Below, piece by piece: positions 39,482-48,762 of a stretch of 64,000 bases of DNA. A program made the position numbers and the translations under genes. Below the pieces are notes generated by a model that ran no database searches, was not told the DNA's origin, and saw only the letters and a program-made list of their open reading frames with translations. Origin of the DNA: Saccharothrix espanaensis DSM 44229. GTDB taxonomy: Bacteria; Actinomycetota; Actinomycetes; Mycobacteriales; Pseudonocardiaceae. The stretch's first letter is position 1, and each line of letters begins with the position of its first letter. The stretch covers positions 8,257,501 to 8,321,500 of the forward strand of contig NC_019673.1 of the NCBI RefSeq assembly GCF_000328705.1. Direction: 5' to 3'.

Positions 39482-41050
39482 ATGAAACGACGATTGGGCG
39501 CACTGCTGGCGGCGAGCGCCCTGACCATCGGCTCGCTCGCGTTGTCCGTCCCGGCCGCCTCGGCCGCGGCCGGCCTGACCGCCACGTTCGCCAAGCCCCA
39601 GGACTGGGGCAGCGGCTTCGAGGGCAAGTTCACCATCGCCAACGGCGGCCCCGGTGCCGTCACCACGTGGAAGGTCGAGTTCGACCTGCCCGCGGGCACG
39701 GCCATGGGCTCGTACTGGGACGCGCTGATCACCAAGACCGGCAACCACTACGTGGCCACCAACCGGGAGTACAACGGCGGCATCGCCGCGGGTGCGAACC
39801 GCACCTTCGGCTTCGTCGGCACCGGCAGCGGTGTCCCGGCGAACTGCACGGTCAACGGCGGCCCGTGCACCGGCGGCGGGGGACCGAACGACACCACCCC
39901 GCCCACCGCGCCGACCAACCTCAGCGTCTCCGGCACCACGAAGAGCACGGTGTCCCTGTCGTGGACCGCGTCCACGGACAACGTCGGCGTGACCGCGTAC
40001 GACGTCTACCAGGGCACCTCGGTGGCCACGACGGTCTCCGGCACGAGCGCAACCGTGTCCGGCCTGACCCCGGCCACGGCGTACCAGTTCACCGTCAAGG
40101 CCCGGGACGCCGCGGGCAACACCTCGCCCGCGTCCAACCAGGCCACCGGCACCACCCAGCCGGGCAACCCGGACCCGGTCGGCGGCCGCGGCGCGCCGTA
40201 CCTGTTCCTCGGGTGGGGCAACCCGCCCGCACCCGCGACGGTCATGAACGCCACCGGTGTCAAGTGGTTCACCATGGCGTTCGTCCTGGCCCAGAACGGC
40301 TGCAACCCGAGCTGGGACGGTCAGCGCCCGCTGACCGGCGGCATCGACCAGACCGCGATCAACCAGATCCGCGCGGCCGGCGGCGACATCGTGCCGAGCT
40401 TCGGCGGCTGGAGCGGCAACAAGCTGGGCCCGAACTGCTCCACCCCGCAAGCGCTTGCGGGTGCGTACCAGAAGGTGATCGACGCCTACAAGCTCAAGGC
40501 GATCGACATCGACATCGAGAACACCGACGAGTTCGAGAACGCGACCGTGCAGGACCGGATCCTGGAAGCCCTCAAGATCGTCAAGCAGACGAACCCGGGC
40601 ATCCAGACGATCGTCACCATCCCGACGACCAAGACCGGCCCGAACTCGCACGGCAACCGCCTCATCGAGCGCAGCAAGGCCATCGGCTCGGACATCGACG
40701 TGTACACCCTGATGCCGTTCGACTTCGGCAGCACGGACATCAAGACGGACACGATCAACTCCACGACGGCCCTGAAGGACAAGCTCAAGGCGGTGTTCGG
40801 CTGGACGGACGCGGTCGCGTTCAACCACTCGGGCATCTCCGGCATGAACGGCCTGTCCGACCAGCGCGAGACCACCACCACGGCGACGTGGACCCAGCTG
40901 CGGGACTGGTCGAAGGCCAACGGCCTGGGCCGGTTCTCGTTCTGGGCGGTCAACCGCGACCGGGGCGGCTGCGACGGCCAGGTGTCGAGCAACTGCTCCG
41001 GCGTTCCCCAGCCGGACTGGGAGTTCACCCGCATCACCGCCGGTTTCTAG
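39482..41050 (+). CDS. Secreted chitinase: CBM2-FnIII-GH18
   Basis: The protein has 522 aa from the ATG at 39482, behind GAGGAG. A signal peptide of about 30 residues ends AASAAA. A cellulose/chitin-binding module of CBM2 type follows (residues about 32-135, WKVEFDLPAGT and NREYNGGIAAGANRTFGFVGTG). One fibronectin type III domain comes next (about 150-235, PTAPTNLSVSG), then the GH18 catalytic domain with the DxDxE motif AIDIDIE, Glu346 being the proton donor. It would hydrolyse chitin outside the cell. The DasR site upstream links it to N-acetylglucosamine control. Confidence 0.9.
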   Translation: MKRRLGALLAASALTIGSLALSVPAASAAAGLTATFAKPQDWGSGFEGKFTIANGGPGAVTTWKVEFDLPAGTAMGSYWDALITKTGNHYVATNREYNGGIAAGANRTFGFVGTGSGVPANCTVNGGPCTGGGGPNDTTPPTAPTNLSVSGTTKSTVSLSWTASTDNVGVTAYDVYQGTSVATTVSGTSATVSGLTPATAYQFTVKARDAAGNTSPASNQATGTTQPGNPDPVGGRGAPYLFLGWGNPPAPATVMNATGVKWFTMAFVLAQNGCNPSWDGQRPLTGGIDQTAINQIRAAGGDIVPSFGGWSGNKLGPNCSTPQALAGAYQKVIDAYKLKAIDIDIENTDEFENATVQDRILEALKIVKQTNPGIQTIVTIPTTKTGPNSHGNRLIERSKAIGSDIDVYTLMPFDFGSTDIKTDTINSTTALKDKLKAVFGWTDAVAFNHSGISGMNGLSDQRETTTTATWTQLRDWSKANGLGRFSFWAVNRDRGGCDGQVSSNCSGVPQPDWEFTRITAGF

Positions 41051-41092
41051 AGGCGCACCACCCTCCCGCGCTGAAGGAGCACCAGCAGAACG

Positions 41093-41125
41093 ACGGGCCC
41101 GCGGGCATCACGCCCGCGGGCCCGT
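41093..41125. terminator. Strong terminator between chitinase and metX
   Basis: ACGGGCCCGCGGGC (41093-41106) pairs perfectly over 14 bases with GCCCGCGGGCCCGT (41112-41125), with loop ATCAC. It serves the convergent chitinase and metYX units. Confidence 0.8.
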
Positions 41126-41135
41126 CCCTTCGCCC

Positions 41136-42233
41136 TCAACGCTCCGCGGCGCCGACCCCGCTGTCCACCGCCGCCGGGACCTCCAGCAGCTCGCCCACCA
41201 GCTCGGCGACCTGCGGGACCTCCAGCAGGAACCCGTCGTGCCCGGCCGCCGAGCGCACCACCCGCAGCGGCACGCCCAGCCCGTCGGCGATCTCCGCCTG
41301 CTGGGCCAACGGGTACAGCCGGTCGGAGTCGATCCCGGCCACCACGGCGCGCGCGGTCACCCGGCCCAGGGCCGCCCGGACCCCGCCGCGGCCGGCACCG
41401 ACGTCGTGGCCGTTCATCGCCTCGGTCAGCCGGACGTAGGACCACGGGTCGAACCGCCGGATCAGCTTCTCGGCGTGGTGGTCGAGGTAGGACTCGACCG
41501 CGTACCGGCCGTCCTCCTGCACGTCCCGCCCGAACCGGTCCTCCAGCTCCACCGCCGTGCGGTAGCTCAGGTGGGCGATCCGCCGGGCGATCCCCATCCC
41601 CGGGACCGGGTCGGCCCGGATCGCGTGCAGCTGCGGCGCGGCCAACGCGATGTGCTCGGCCGTGGACGCGGCGGGCGCGGCCAGCACCAGCAGCGACCGG
41701 ACGCGCGCGGGCTCGGACACGGCCCACTCCAGCGCCCGCATCCCGCCCATGGACCCGCCGACCACGGCGGCCCACGAGGACACCCCGAGCGCGTCGGCCA
41801 GCACGACCTCGGCGGCGACCTGGTCGCGCACCGAGATCCGCGGGAACCGGGCACCCCACGGCACCCCGTCGGCTGCGGGCGTCAGCGGCCCCGTGGTGCC
41901 CTGGCAGCCGCCCAGCACGTTCGGGGCCACGACGAACCACCGCGCGGGGTCCAGCGCCCGCCCGGGGCCGATCAGCCCGTCCCACCAGCCGTCGGTGGGG
42001 TGGCCGGGCTCGGCGACGCCGGCCGCGTGGCTGTCCCCGGTCAACGCGTGCAGGACCAGCACCGCGTTGGACCGGGACGCGTCCAGCGTCCCCCACGTCT
42101 CGTAGGCGACGCGCAGCGGCAGCCCCAGGCCCGGCAGCTCACCGGTCACCCACCGCCGGTGCCCGTTCGGGTCCCCCTCCCGCCACCCGCCGGCGGCGGG
42201 AGGGGTCACCCCGACAGTGGACCCGAACGTCAC
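41136..42233 (-). CDS. metX: Homoserine O-acetyltransferase
   Basis: The protein has 365 aa from a GTG. It is an alpha/beta-hydrolase-fold acetyltransferase: LVLHALTGDSHAAG near residue 60, GWWDGLIGPGRALD, PNVLGGCQGTTGP, nucleophile Ser161 in VVGGSMGGMRALEW, and the catalytic His in AAGHDGFLLE near residue 335. It makes O-acetylhomoserine from homoserine and acetyl-CoA, the substrate of MetY encoded 31 bases upstream. The operon is headed by a leader peptide. Confidence 0.92.
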   Translation of the reverse strand: MTFGSTVGVTPPAAGGWREGDPNGHRRWVTGELPGLGLPLRVAYETWGTLDASRSNAVLVLHALTGDSHAAGVAEPGHPTDGWWDGLIGPGRALDPARWFVVAPNVLGGCQGTTGPLTPAADGVPWGARFPRISVRDQVAAEVVLADALGVSSWAAVVGGSMGGMRALEWAVSEPARVRSLLVLAAPAASTAEHIALAAPQLHAIRADPVPGMGIARRIAHLSYRTAVELEDRFGRDVQEDGRYAVESYLDHHAEKLIRRFDPWSYVRLTEAMNGHDVGAGRGGVRAALGRVTARAVVAGIDSDRLYPLAQQAEIADGLGVPLRVVRSAAGHDGFLLEVPQVAELVGELLEVPAAVDSGVGAAER

Positions 42234-42264
42234 AGCGAGCCCGTCCCGAACACCGGAGCAGGAC

Positions 42265-43554
42265 TCACTGCACGGCCTTGGCGGCGCGGAACCCGGCCTC
42301 CAAGTCTTCCTTGAGGTCCTCCACGCCCTCGATGCCCACCGAGAGCCGGACCAGGCCGGGCGTCACCCCGGCGACGAGCTGCTCCGCGGCGGTCAGCTGG
42401 CTGTGCGTGGTGGATGCCGGGTGCACGATCAGCGACCGCACGTCGCCGATGTTGACCAGCTGGGAGAACAGCTCGACGCCGTCGACGAACGCCCGGCCGG
42501 CCTCGACCCCGCCGCGCAGCTCGAACGACACGATCGCGCCCGCGCCCAGCGGCAGGTACTTCTGCGCCAGCGAGTGCCACCGCGACGACTCCAGGCCCGC
42601 GTAGTGGACCTTCTCCACCTCGTCGCGCGATTCCAGCCAGGTGGCCAGCGCCTTCGCGTTGGCCACGTGCTTGTCGATCCGCAGCGACAGCGTCTCGATC
42701 CCCTGCAGGATCAGGAAGCTGGTCAGCGGGGCGATCGCCGCGCCGGTGTCCCGCAGGCCCTGCACCCGCAGTTTCGCGGCGAACGCCCCGTGACCCAGCA
42801 CGGGCCAGTACTGGAGCCCGTGGTAGCTGGGGTCGGGCTCGTTGAAGTCGGGGAACTTCTCCGCGTCCCCGAAGTCGAACTTGCCGCCGTCGACCACCAC
42901 GCCCGCGATCGCGGTGCCGTGGCCGCCCAGGTACTTCGTGGCCGAGTGCACGACGATGTCCGCACCGTGCTCCAGCGGCCGGAGCAGGTAGGGCGTCGGC
43001 ACGGTGTTGTCGACCACCAGCGGCACGCCCGCCGCGTGGGCGACCTCGGCCACCGCCTCGATGTCCAGCACGTTGCTGCGCGGGTTGGCCAGCGACTCGG
43101 CGAACAGCAGCTTGGTGTTGGGCCGCACGGCCGCGCGCCACGCCTCGACGTCGTCCGGGTCGTCCACGAAGGACACTTCGATGCCGAGCTTGGGCAGCGT
43201 GTAGTGGAACAGGTTGTAGGTGCCGCCGTAGAGCGAGGCGCTGGACACCAGGTGGTCGCCCGAGCGGGCGAGGTTGAGGATGGTCGCGGTCTCGGCCGCC
43301 TGGCCGGACGCGAACGCCACCGACGCCACGCCGCCCTCCAGCGCCGTGATCCGCTGCTCCAGCACGTCCTGGGTCGGGTTGTTGATCCGGGTGTAGATGT
43401 TGCCCGCTTCCGCGAGGCTGAACAGCGCCGCGCCGTGCGCGGAGTCGCGGAAGACGTACGAGGTGGTCTGGTAGATCGGGGTGGCCCGCGCGCCGGTGGC
43501 CGGGTCGGGTGACGCTCCGGAGTGGACCTGCTTGGTTTCGAACGACCAGGACAT
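42265..43554 (-). CDS. metY: O-acetylhomoserine sulfhydrylase (PLP enzyme)
   Basis: The protein has 429 aa from the ATG at 43554, with AGGAG eight bases upstream. It shows the Cys/Met metabolism PLP pattern: ETKQVHSGASPDPATGARATPIYQTTSYVF at the start, SGQAAETATILNL, and the PLP lysine in VVHSATKYLGGHG near residue 210. It condenses O-acetylhomoserine with sulfide to homocysteine, giving direct sulfhydrylation for methionine synthesis. It is first in the metYX operon. Confidence 0.92.
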   Translation of the reverse strand: MSWSFETKQVHSGASPDPATGARATPIYQTTSYVFRDSAHGAALFSLAEAGNIYTRINNPTQDVLEQRITALEGGVASVAFASGQAAETATILNLARSGDHLVSSASLYGGTYNLFHYTLPKLGIEVSFVDDPDDVEAWRAAVRPNTKLLFAESLANPRSNVLDIEAVAEVAHAAGVPLVVDNTVPTPYLLRPLEHGADIVVHSATKYLGGHGTAIAGVVVDGGKFDFGDAEKFPDFNEPDPSYHGLQYWPVLGHGAFAAKLRVQGLRDTGAAIAPLTSFLILQGIETLSLRIDKHVANAKALATWLESRDEVEKVHYAGLESSRWHSLAQKYLPLGAGAIVSFELRGGVEAGRAFVDGVELFSQLVNIGDVRSLIVHPASTTHSQLTAAEQLVAGVTPGLVRLSVGIEGVEDLKEDLEAGFRAAKAVQ

Positions 43555-43627
43555 GCCGGTGCTCCTGTCAAAGGGCTGGAGGGGTTTTTCGGGCACGACG
43601 AAGGGAGACGACGCGCAAGGGGGTCGA

Positions 43628-43699
43628 TCAGCCGAGACGACAGGCCATGCTGGTGACGCGCACGTAGTCGACGTGCCGCCGCGCCGCCAGGAGACTCAT
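43628..43699 (-). CDS. Cysteine-type leader peptide of the metYX operon
   Basis: A 23-residue frame with ATG at 43699 and TGA at 43630-43628. The core reads RRHVDYVRVTSMACRLG, an excellent match to the actinobacterial leader-peptide pattern RRHVD-x-x-R-x-x-S-x-x-C-R found before sulfur assimilation genes. AAGGTA on the plus strand (TACCTT, 43712-43707) lies seven bases before the ATG, so the leader is probably at the 5' end of the mRNA. The Cys codon lies three codons from the stop. It is expected to couple metYX expression to charged tRNA-Cys or cysteine supply; the mechanism is inferred from the family. Confidence 0.8.
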   Translation of the reverse strand: MSLLAARRHVDYVRVTSMACRLG

Positions 43700-43771
43700 G
43701 CCGCTGAAGGTAGCGCTGCGTGACGACTCTGGACAGGGCGTCCACGTCGTGGGAAGCCTAGGGTTCGCCCC

Positions 43772-44791
43772 ATGCGCACCGCACTGATCGGCTACGGGCT
43801 CGGCGGAGCCGCGTTCCACGCGCCCTTCATCGCCACCACGCCGGGTCTGACCTTGTCAGCGGTGGTGACGGGCAATCCCGAACGCCGGGCGGAGGTGCGC
43901 GCGAGGTACCCCGACACGGCGCTCCTGGACGCCCCGGACGACGTCTGGCGGCAGGCCGCGGACTTCGACCTGGTCGTCGTGACAACACCCAATCGGTACC
44001 ACGCTTCGCACGCACGTTCGGCGCTGGAGCACGACCTGGACGCCGTGGTGGACAAGCCGTTCGCGGGTGGCGTGGCCGAGGCGAAGGCGCTCGCCACGCT
44101 GGCCGAGACGCGCGGCCGCAGGCTGGTCCCGTTCCACAACCGCCGCTGGGACGGCGATTTCCGGACCGTGCGCAGGCTGCTGGCCGAGGGCGTCCTGGGC
44201 GACGTGCACCGGTTCGAGTCGCGTTTCGAGCGCTGGCGGCCGGAGGTGAAGGACTCGTGGAAGGAGTCCGGCGACCCGGCCGACCTCGGCGGCATCGTCC
44301 ACGACCTGGGCACGCACCTGATCGACCAGGCGGTGGCGCTGTTCGGCCGCCCCCGGACCGTCTACGCGGAGGTGCGCGCGCTGCGCGAGCACGCCCGCGC
44401 CCACGACGACGCGTTCCTGGCGCTGACCCATGACAACGGCGTCGTCTCGCACCTCTGGATGTCCGCGCTGGCGGAGGACCAAGGCCCGAGGTTCCGGGTG
44501 CTGGGCAACCGGGCCGCGTACGTCAAGCACGGCATGGACCCCCAGGAGGAACGGCTCAAGGCGGGCGTGACGCCGGGCGGGCCGTCCTGGGGGATCGAGC
44601 GGCCGGACGCCTGGGGCACCGTCTCCGGCACGCCGACGCCGACCGAGCCGGGCGCGTACCAGACCTTCTACGCCACGATCGCCGCCGGTCGGACGCCGGT
44701 CACCGCGCAGGACGCGATCACCGGGCTGGAGGTGGTCGAGGCCGCGTTCGCCTCCGCCGCCACGGGCACCACCGTCTCTCTTGCGAACTAA
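43772..44791 (+). CDS. Gfo/Idh/MocA family oxidoreductase
   Basis: The protein has 339 aa. The N-terminal Rossmann fold begins MRTALIGYGLGGAAFHAPFI. VVTTPNRYHASHARSAL leads to the conserved DKPFA motif, where the Lys is the catalytic residue of the family, near residue 95. A C-terminal alpha/beta domain contains DLGTHLIDQAVALFG. Relatives oxidise or reduce sugars and cyclitols with NAD(P). The substrate is unknown. It is divergent from the metYX leader. Confidence 0.85.
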   Translation: MRTALIGYGLGGAAFHAPFIATTPGLTLSAVVTGNPERRAEVRARYPDTALLDAPDDVWRQAADFDLVVVTTPNRYHASHARSALEHDLDAVVDKPFAGGVAEAKALATLAETRGRRLVPFHNRRWDGDFRTVRRLLAEGVLGDVHRFESRFERWRPEVKDSWKESGDPADLGGIVHDLGTHLIDQAVALFGRPRTVYAEVRALREHARAHDDAFLALTHDNGVVSHLWMSALAEDQGPRFRVLGNRAAYVKHGMDPQEERLKAGVTPGGPSWGIERPDAWGTVSGTPTPTEPGAYQTFYATIAAGRTPVTAQDAITGLEVVEAAFASAATGTTVSLAN

Positions 44792-44810
44792 GTCTCTTTG
44801 TAACTAAGAT
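44785..44810 (+). promoter_or_regulatory. Direct-repeat operator and promoter of the aromatic hydroxylase gene
   Basis: AACTAAG occurs twice (44786-44792 and 44803-44809) in an AT-rich stretch overlapping the end of the previous gene. TAAGAT (44805-44810) lies seven bases before the ATG at 44818, suggesting a leaderless mRNA. Confidence 0.45.
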
Positions 44811-44817
44811 TCCATCC

Positions 44818-46428
44818 ATGCGAGGGGACACGAACGTACAGGTACTGGTCGCGGGGGCAGGACTGGCCGGCGCGACGGCCGCGCTCTTCCTGGCGCGGCA
44901 GGGGATCGACGTGCTGGCCATCGCCAAGCACACCGGCACGTCGCCGCACCCGAGGGCGACCGGCCAGACGAACCGGGTGATGGAGATCTACCGCCGCGCG
45001 GGCGTCGCCGACGAGGTGCTGCGCGGCAGCGAGGGCGTCTCGTCCGGGATCGTCATCAAGGTGGCGGAAAGCCTGCGGGGGCGGGTCTTCCACACGATCG
45101 TGCACGAGGACGACGAGCAGGACACCGGCCTGAGCCCGGAGCCGTTCGGCATGAGCAGCCAGGACCACGTGGAGCCGGTACTGGTGGCCAAGGCCCGCGA
45201 GCACGGCGCGGACATCCGGTTCGGCACCGAGCTGACCTCGTTCACCCAGGACGAGGACGGCGTCACGGCCCGGTTGCGCGACCGGGCGTCCGGCGAGGAG
45301 TACGCGGTCCGCGCGGACTACCTCATCGGCGCGGACGGGCCGCGCTCGTTCGTCCGCGAGAGCCTGGGCATCAAGAGGCGAGGTCCCGGCGAGCTGAGCC
45401 ACCACGTCGGCGTGGTGTTCGACGCCGACCTGGCCGAGCACCTGGCCGCCGACAAGGGAACCCTGTTCTACCTGCGGAACCCGGCGTTCACCGGAGCGTT
45501 CATCGGCACGAACACCGCGCGGCGCAACGTGTTCACCGTCGAGTACGACCCGGCCAGGGGCGAGTCGCTGGCCGACTTCCCGGCCGAGCGCTGCGTCGAA
45601 CTCCTCCGGGTCGCCACCGACCTCCCCGACCTGGAGCCCGACATCGTCGACATCACCGCGTGGGAGATGGCGGCGTGGCTGGCGGACTCGTTCCGCGCCG
45701 GCCGGGTGTTCCTGGCGGGCGACGCGGCGAAGGTGACCCCGCCGACCGGCGGCATGGGCGGCAACACCGCCGTGGGCGACGGGTTCGACCTCGCCTGGAA
45801 GCTGGCCGCCGTGCTCCAGGGCCGCGCCGGGCCCGGTCTGCTGGACAGCTACGAGGAGGAACGCCGGCCGTACGCCCAACGGATCATCGACGCGTCCTTC
45901 CACAACTACGTGCAACGGCTCGCGCCGCACCTGGCCGGTCCGGACGTGCCCGAGGCCCTCGACCACCTGCGGTTGATCTTCGGGTTGCGCTGCACGTCGA
46001 ACGCCGTCGTCCTGGACGACCGGGCGGACCCGGAGAACTCGGAGAACTCGGCGGACCCGGCGGACCCTGAGAACTCGGCGGACTCGGTGGAGGACCCGCT
46101 CGACCCCACCGGCCGGCCGGGCTTCCGCGCCCCGCACGTGGTGGTGCGGCACGAGGGCACCCCCACGTCGACCATCTCGCTGTTCACCGACTGGACGCTG
46201 GTCACGCTCAACCCGGCGTGGTCCGCCGCCCCGGTGCACGTCCCGGAGCTGACCGACGACACCGGCGAACTGGCGCGCCGCTACGGCATCGGCGACACCG
46301 GCGCGAGCCTGGTCCGCCCGGACGGCGTGATCGCGTGGCGCAGCACCGCACTCCCGCCCGACCCGGCGGCGACCGTCGCGGCCGTGCTGGACGCCGTCCT
46401 GTCCCGCCACCCGGCCACGACCCACTAG
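44818..46428 (+). CDS. FAD-dependent aromatic hydroxylase (PHBH/RdmE type)
   Basis: The protein has 536 aa. The class A flavin monooxygenase signatures are present: GxGxxG in VLVAGAGLAGATAALFL, the DG motif in YLIGADGPRSFVRE near residue 168, and the GD motif in VFLAGDAAKVTPPTGGMGGNTAVGDGFDLAWKLA near residue 300. Relatives hydroxylate phenols and polyketide rings. An acidic repeat insert (PENSENSADPADPENSADS, about residues 404-422) separates the catalytic part from a thioredoxin-like C-terminus. It faces an MFS transporter gene with 12 bases between the stops. Confidence 0.85.
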   Translation: MRGDTNVQVLVAGAGLAGATAALFLARQGIDVLAIAKHTGTSPHPRATGQTNRVMEIYRRAGVADEVLRGSEGVSSGIVIKVAESLRGRVFHTIVHEDDEQDTGLSPEPFGMSSQDHVEPVLVAKAREHGADIRFGTELTSFTQDEDGVTARLRDRASGEEYAVRADYLIGADGPRSFVRESLGIKRRGPGELSHHVGVVFDADLAEHLAADKGTLFYLRNPAFTGAFIGTNTARRNVFTVEYDPARGESLADFPAERCVELLRVATDLPDLEPDIVDITAWEMAAWLADSFRAGRVFLAGDAAKVTPPTGGMGGNTAVGDGFDLAWKLAAVLQGRAGPGLLDSYEEERRPYAQRIIDASFHNYVQRLAPHLAGPDVPEALDHLRLIFGLRCTSNAVVLDDRADPENSENSADPADPENSADSVEDPLDPTGRPGFRAPHVVVRHEGTPTSTISLFTDWTLVTLNPAWSAAPVHVPELTDDTGELARRYGIGDTGASLVRPDGVIAWRSTALPPDPAATVAAVLDAVLSRHPATTH

Positions 46429-46440
46429 CCCGGCAACCCG

Positions 46441-47730
46441 CTAGCGGACCGTCGCGCCCTCCGGCACCCGCCGGAGGGTTTCGCCGATCGCCACCACCGA
46501 CAGGACGCTGATCACCGCGCCCACCACCAGGTACACCGACACCGGCCAGGACGACCGGGTGGGCGTGAGTTCCAGCAGCCACACCGCGATCAGCGGCGAC
46601 AGGCCGCCGCCGAGCACCGCGCCCACCTGGTAGCTCAACGACACCCCGCTGTACCGGACCCGCGTCCCGAACAGCTCGGCGTAGTAGGCGGGCATCGGCC
46701 CGAACACCGCCGCCGACCCGGTGAAGCCGATCACCAGCGCCAGCACCACCAGCACCGGCGACCGCGTCTCCAGCAACCAGAACAGCGGGAAGGCGTACAG
46801 GCCGAGGAACACCGCACCGCCGAGCATCACCGGCAGCCGGCCGATCCGGTCGGAGAGCCTCGCGAACACCAGGATCGCCACCGCCTGCGAGGCCGCGCCG
46901 ATCAGCCCGGCGTTGAGCAGCATCGACCTCGACAGCCCCAACTGCTTGGTGCCGTAGGAGACCACGAAGGTCGCGATCACGAAGATGAACATGTTGAACC
47001 CGAGGTTCACGCCCGCGCCGAGCAGCACCCTGCGCCACGAGTCGCGCAGGACCTCCACCACCGGCAGCTTCACGGTGCCGCGCTCCGACCGCGCGGCGCG
47101 GAACTCGGGGCTCTCCTCGACCGACAGCCGCACGTAGAGCCCGACGCCGACCAGGACCAGGCTGAACAGGAACGGCACCCGCCAGCCCCAGGTGAGGAAC
47201 TGGTCGCCGGACACCGCCGTGGACGCCGCGAGGACACCGTTGGCCAGCAACAACCCCAGCGGGGAACCGAGGAAGGTCCAGCTGCCGTACCACGCGGTGC
47301 GCCCCGGCGGGGCGTGCTCGACCGCCATCAGGGTCGCACCGCCCTGCTCGCCGCCGAGGAAGAACCCCTGCACGATTCTGAGCAGCACCAACAGGATCGG
47401 CGCGGCCACGCCGATCGAGTCGTAGGTGGGCAGCAGCCCGATCAGCGCGGTGGCGACGCCGGTCGCGGTGAGCGTGAGCACCAGCATCGAGCGCCGGCCG
47501 ACCCGGTCGCCGAAGTGGCCGATCACCACGCCGCCCAGCGGTCGGGCCAGGAACCCCGCGCCGAACGTGGCGAACGCCAGCAGCGTGCCGACCCACGGGT
47601 CGAACGACGGGAAGAACAGCTTGTCGAAGACCAGCGCGGACGCCGTGCCGTAGAGCAGGAAGTCGTACAGCTCGACCGCGTTGCCCGCCGAACTGGCGAG
47701 CGCAACCCTGCGCACCCCGGAGTTCCCCAT
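46441..47730 (-). CDS. MHS-type major facilitator transporter
   Basis: The protein has 429 aa with 12 membrane helices. The metabolite:H+ symporter pattern is clear: SSAGNAVELYDFLLYG at the start, and GHFGDRVGRRSMLVL in the loop between helices 2 and 3. LRIVQGFFLGGEQGGATLMAVEHAPPGRTAWYGSW is typical of the family. It probably imports an organic acid or related metabolite with protons. It is divergent from the SGNH esterase gene. Confidence 0.9.
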   Translation of the reverse strand: MGNSGVRRVALASSAGNAVELYDFLLYGTASALVFDKLFFPSFDPWVGTLLAFATFGAGFLARPLGGVVIGHFGDRVGRRSMLVLTLTATGVATALIGLLPTYDSIGVAAPILLVLLRIVQGFFLGGEQGGATLMAVEHAPPGRTAWYGSWTFLGSPLGLLLANGVLAASTAVSGDQFLTWGWRVPFLFSLVLVGVGLYVRLSVEESPEFRAARSERGTVKLPVVEVLRDSWRRVLLGAGVNLGFNMFIFVIATFVVSYGTKQLGLSRSMLLNAGLIGAASQAVAILVFARLSDRIGRLPVMLGGAVFLGLYAFPLFWLLETRSPVLVVLALVIGFTGSAAVFGPMPAYYAELFGTRVRYSGVSLSYQVGAVLGGGLSPLIAVWLLELTPTRSSWPVSVYLVVGAVISVLSVVAIGETLRRVPEGATVR

Positions 47731-47765
47731 CCGACCACCCTGGTGCCCGGACGGCCGAGCCGGAC

Positions 47766-47794
47766 TTGACAGTGAGCCACGTCACAGTCACGAT
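47766..47794 (+). promoter_or_regulatory. Candidate promoter of the second SGNH esterase gene
   Basis: TTGACA (47766-47771) and CACGAT (47789-47794) are 17 bases apart. A perfect 12-base palindrome TACTCGCGAGTA (47810-47821) follows, just before the AAGAGG ribosome-binding site. Confidence 0.4.
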
Positions 47795-47831
47795 CCGCAG
47801 GCCCGTACCTACTCGCGAGTAAGAGGTCGAC

Positions 47832-48683
47832 ATGACACTTCGGCCATCCCTGCTGGTCGCCCTGATCGCGACGCTGCTGATCCCCGTGACGGCCCAGGCG
47901 ACCCCGAAGTACCGGCACTACGTGGCCCTCGGCGACTCCTACGCCTCCGGACCGTTCATCCCCGACCAGCGCACCGACCCGTTGGGCTGCTTCCGCTCCA
48001 CCCGCAACTACGCCTCCGTGGTCGCGGCGAAGCTCGGCCCCGGGAAGTTCACCGACGTGTCGTGCGGCGGCGCGACGACCGTGGACATGACCGCGCCGCA
48101 AGGCGTTCCGCTCGGCCCCAACCCCCCGCAGTTCGACGCGCTCACCGCCGACACCGACCTGGTCACGCTCACCATCGGCGGCAACGACATCGGCTTCGGC
48201 GAGATCATCCTGACGTGCGCCCGGGAGAGCGTGCTCGACCCGTGGGGCGCGCCGTGCGAACAGCACTACACCGCAGGCGGCACGGACGCCCTGGCCGCCC
48301 GGATCGCCGCCGCCGGACCGAAGATCTCCGCTGTGCTGCACGGCATCAAGGACCGCGCACCGCGCGCGAAGGTGGTCGTCGTCGGGTACCTGCGCATCCT
48401 GCCGCCGTCCGGCGGGTGCTGGCCCGTGGTGCCGATCTCGGTCGGCGACGTCCCGTACCTCGACGGCACGCAACGCACCCTCAACGCCATGATCGGCGCG
48501 CGCACGACGGCCGCCGGCGCGACGTTCGTCGACCCGTACCCGATCGGCCTCGGCCACGACGTGTGCGCGCTGCCGGGCGTCAAGTGGGTGGAGGGTCTGA
48601 TCCCCACCGCGCCGGCCTTCCCGGTGCACCCCAACGCGGCCGGGATGCGCGCCATCGGCGACCTGGTGGCGCGGGCGCTCTGA
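47832..48683 (+). CDS. Secreted SGNH/GDSL esterase
   Basis: The protein has 283 aa. A signal peptide of about 22 residues ends TAQA. Catalytic blocks are ALGDSYASGPF (Ser), TIGGNDIGFGE (Asn) and FPVHPNAAGM (His). Six Cys suggest three disulfides. It is a paralogue in type of the esterase at 30153-30947, though clearly different in sequence. A subtilisin-inhibitor gene follows 79 bases later. Confidence 0.88.
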   Translation: MTLRPSLLVALIATLLIPVTAQATPKYRHYVALGDSYASGPFIPDQRTDPLGCFRSTRNYASVVAAKLGPGKFTDVSCGGATTVDMTAPQGVPLGPNPPQFDALTADTDLVTLTIGGNDIGFGEIILTCARESVLDPWGAPCEQHYTAGGTDALAARIAAAGPKISAVLHGIKDRAPRAKVVVVGYLRILPPSGGCWPVVPISVGDVPYLDGTQRTLNAMIGARTTAAGATFVDPYPIGLGHDVCALPGVKWVEGLIPTAPAFPVHPNAAGMRAIGDLVARAL

Positions 48684-48762
48684 ACCCGGCCGGTGGTGAA
48701 GAGACCACACGATGTGGTGACTTGGCTGGAGGACGTGGTGCCGTGCGGTCCACTGTGAGGGC

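Noticed and set aside
43555..43771. SAM-binding riboswitch upstream of metY
   Set aside because: None of the conserved SAM riboswitch blocks could be found. The leader peptide explains the 5' region instead.
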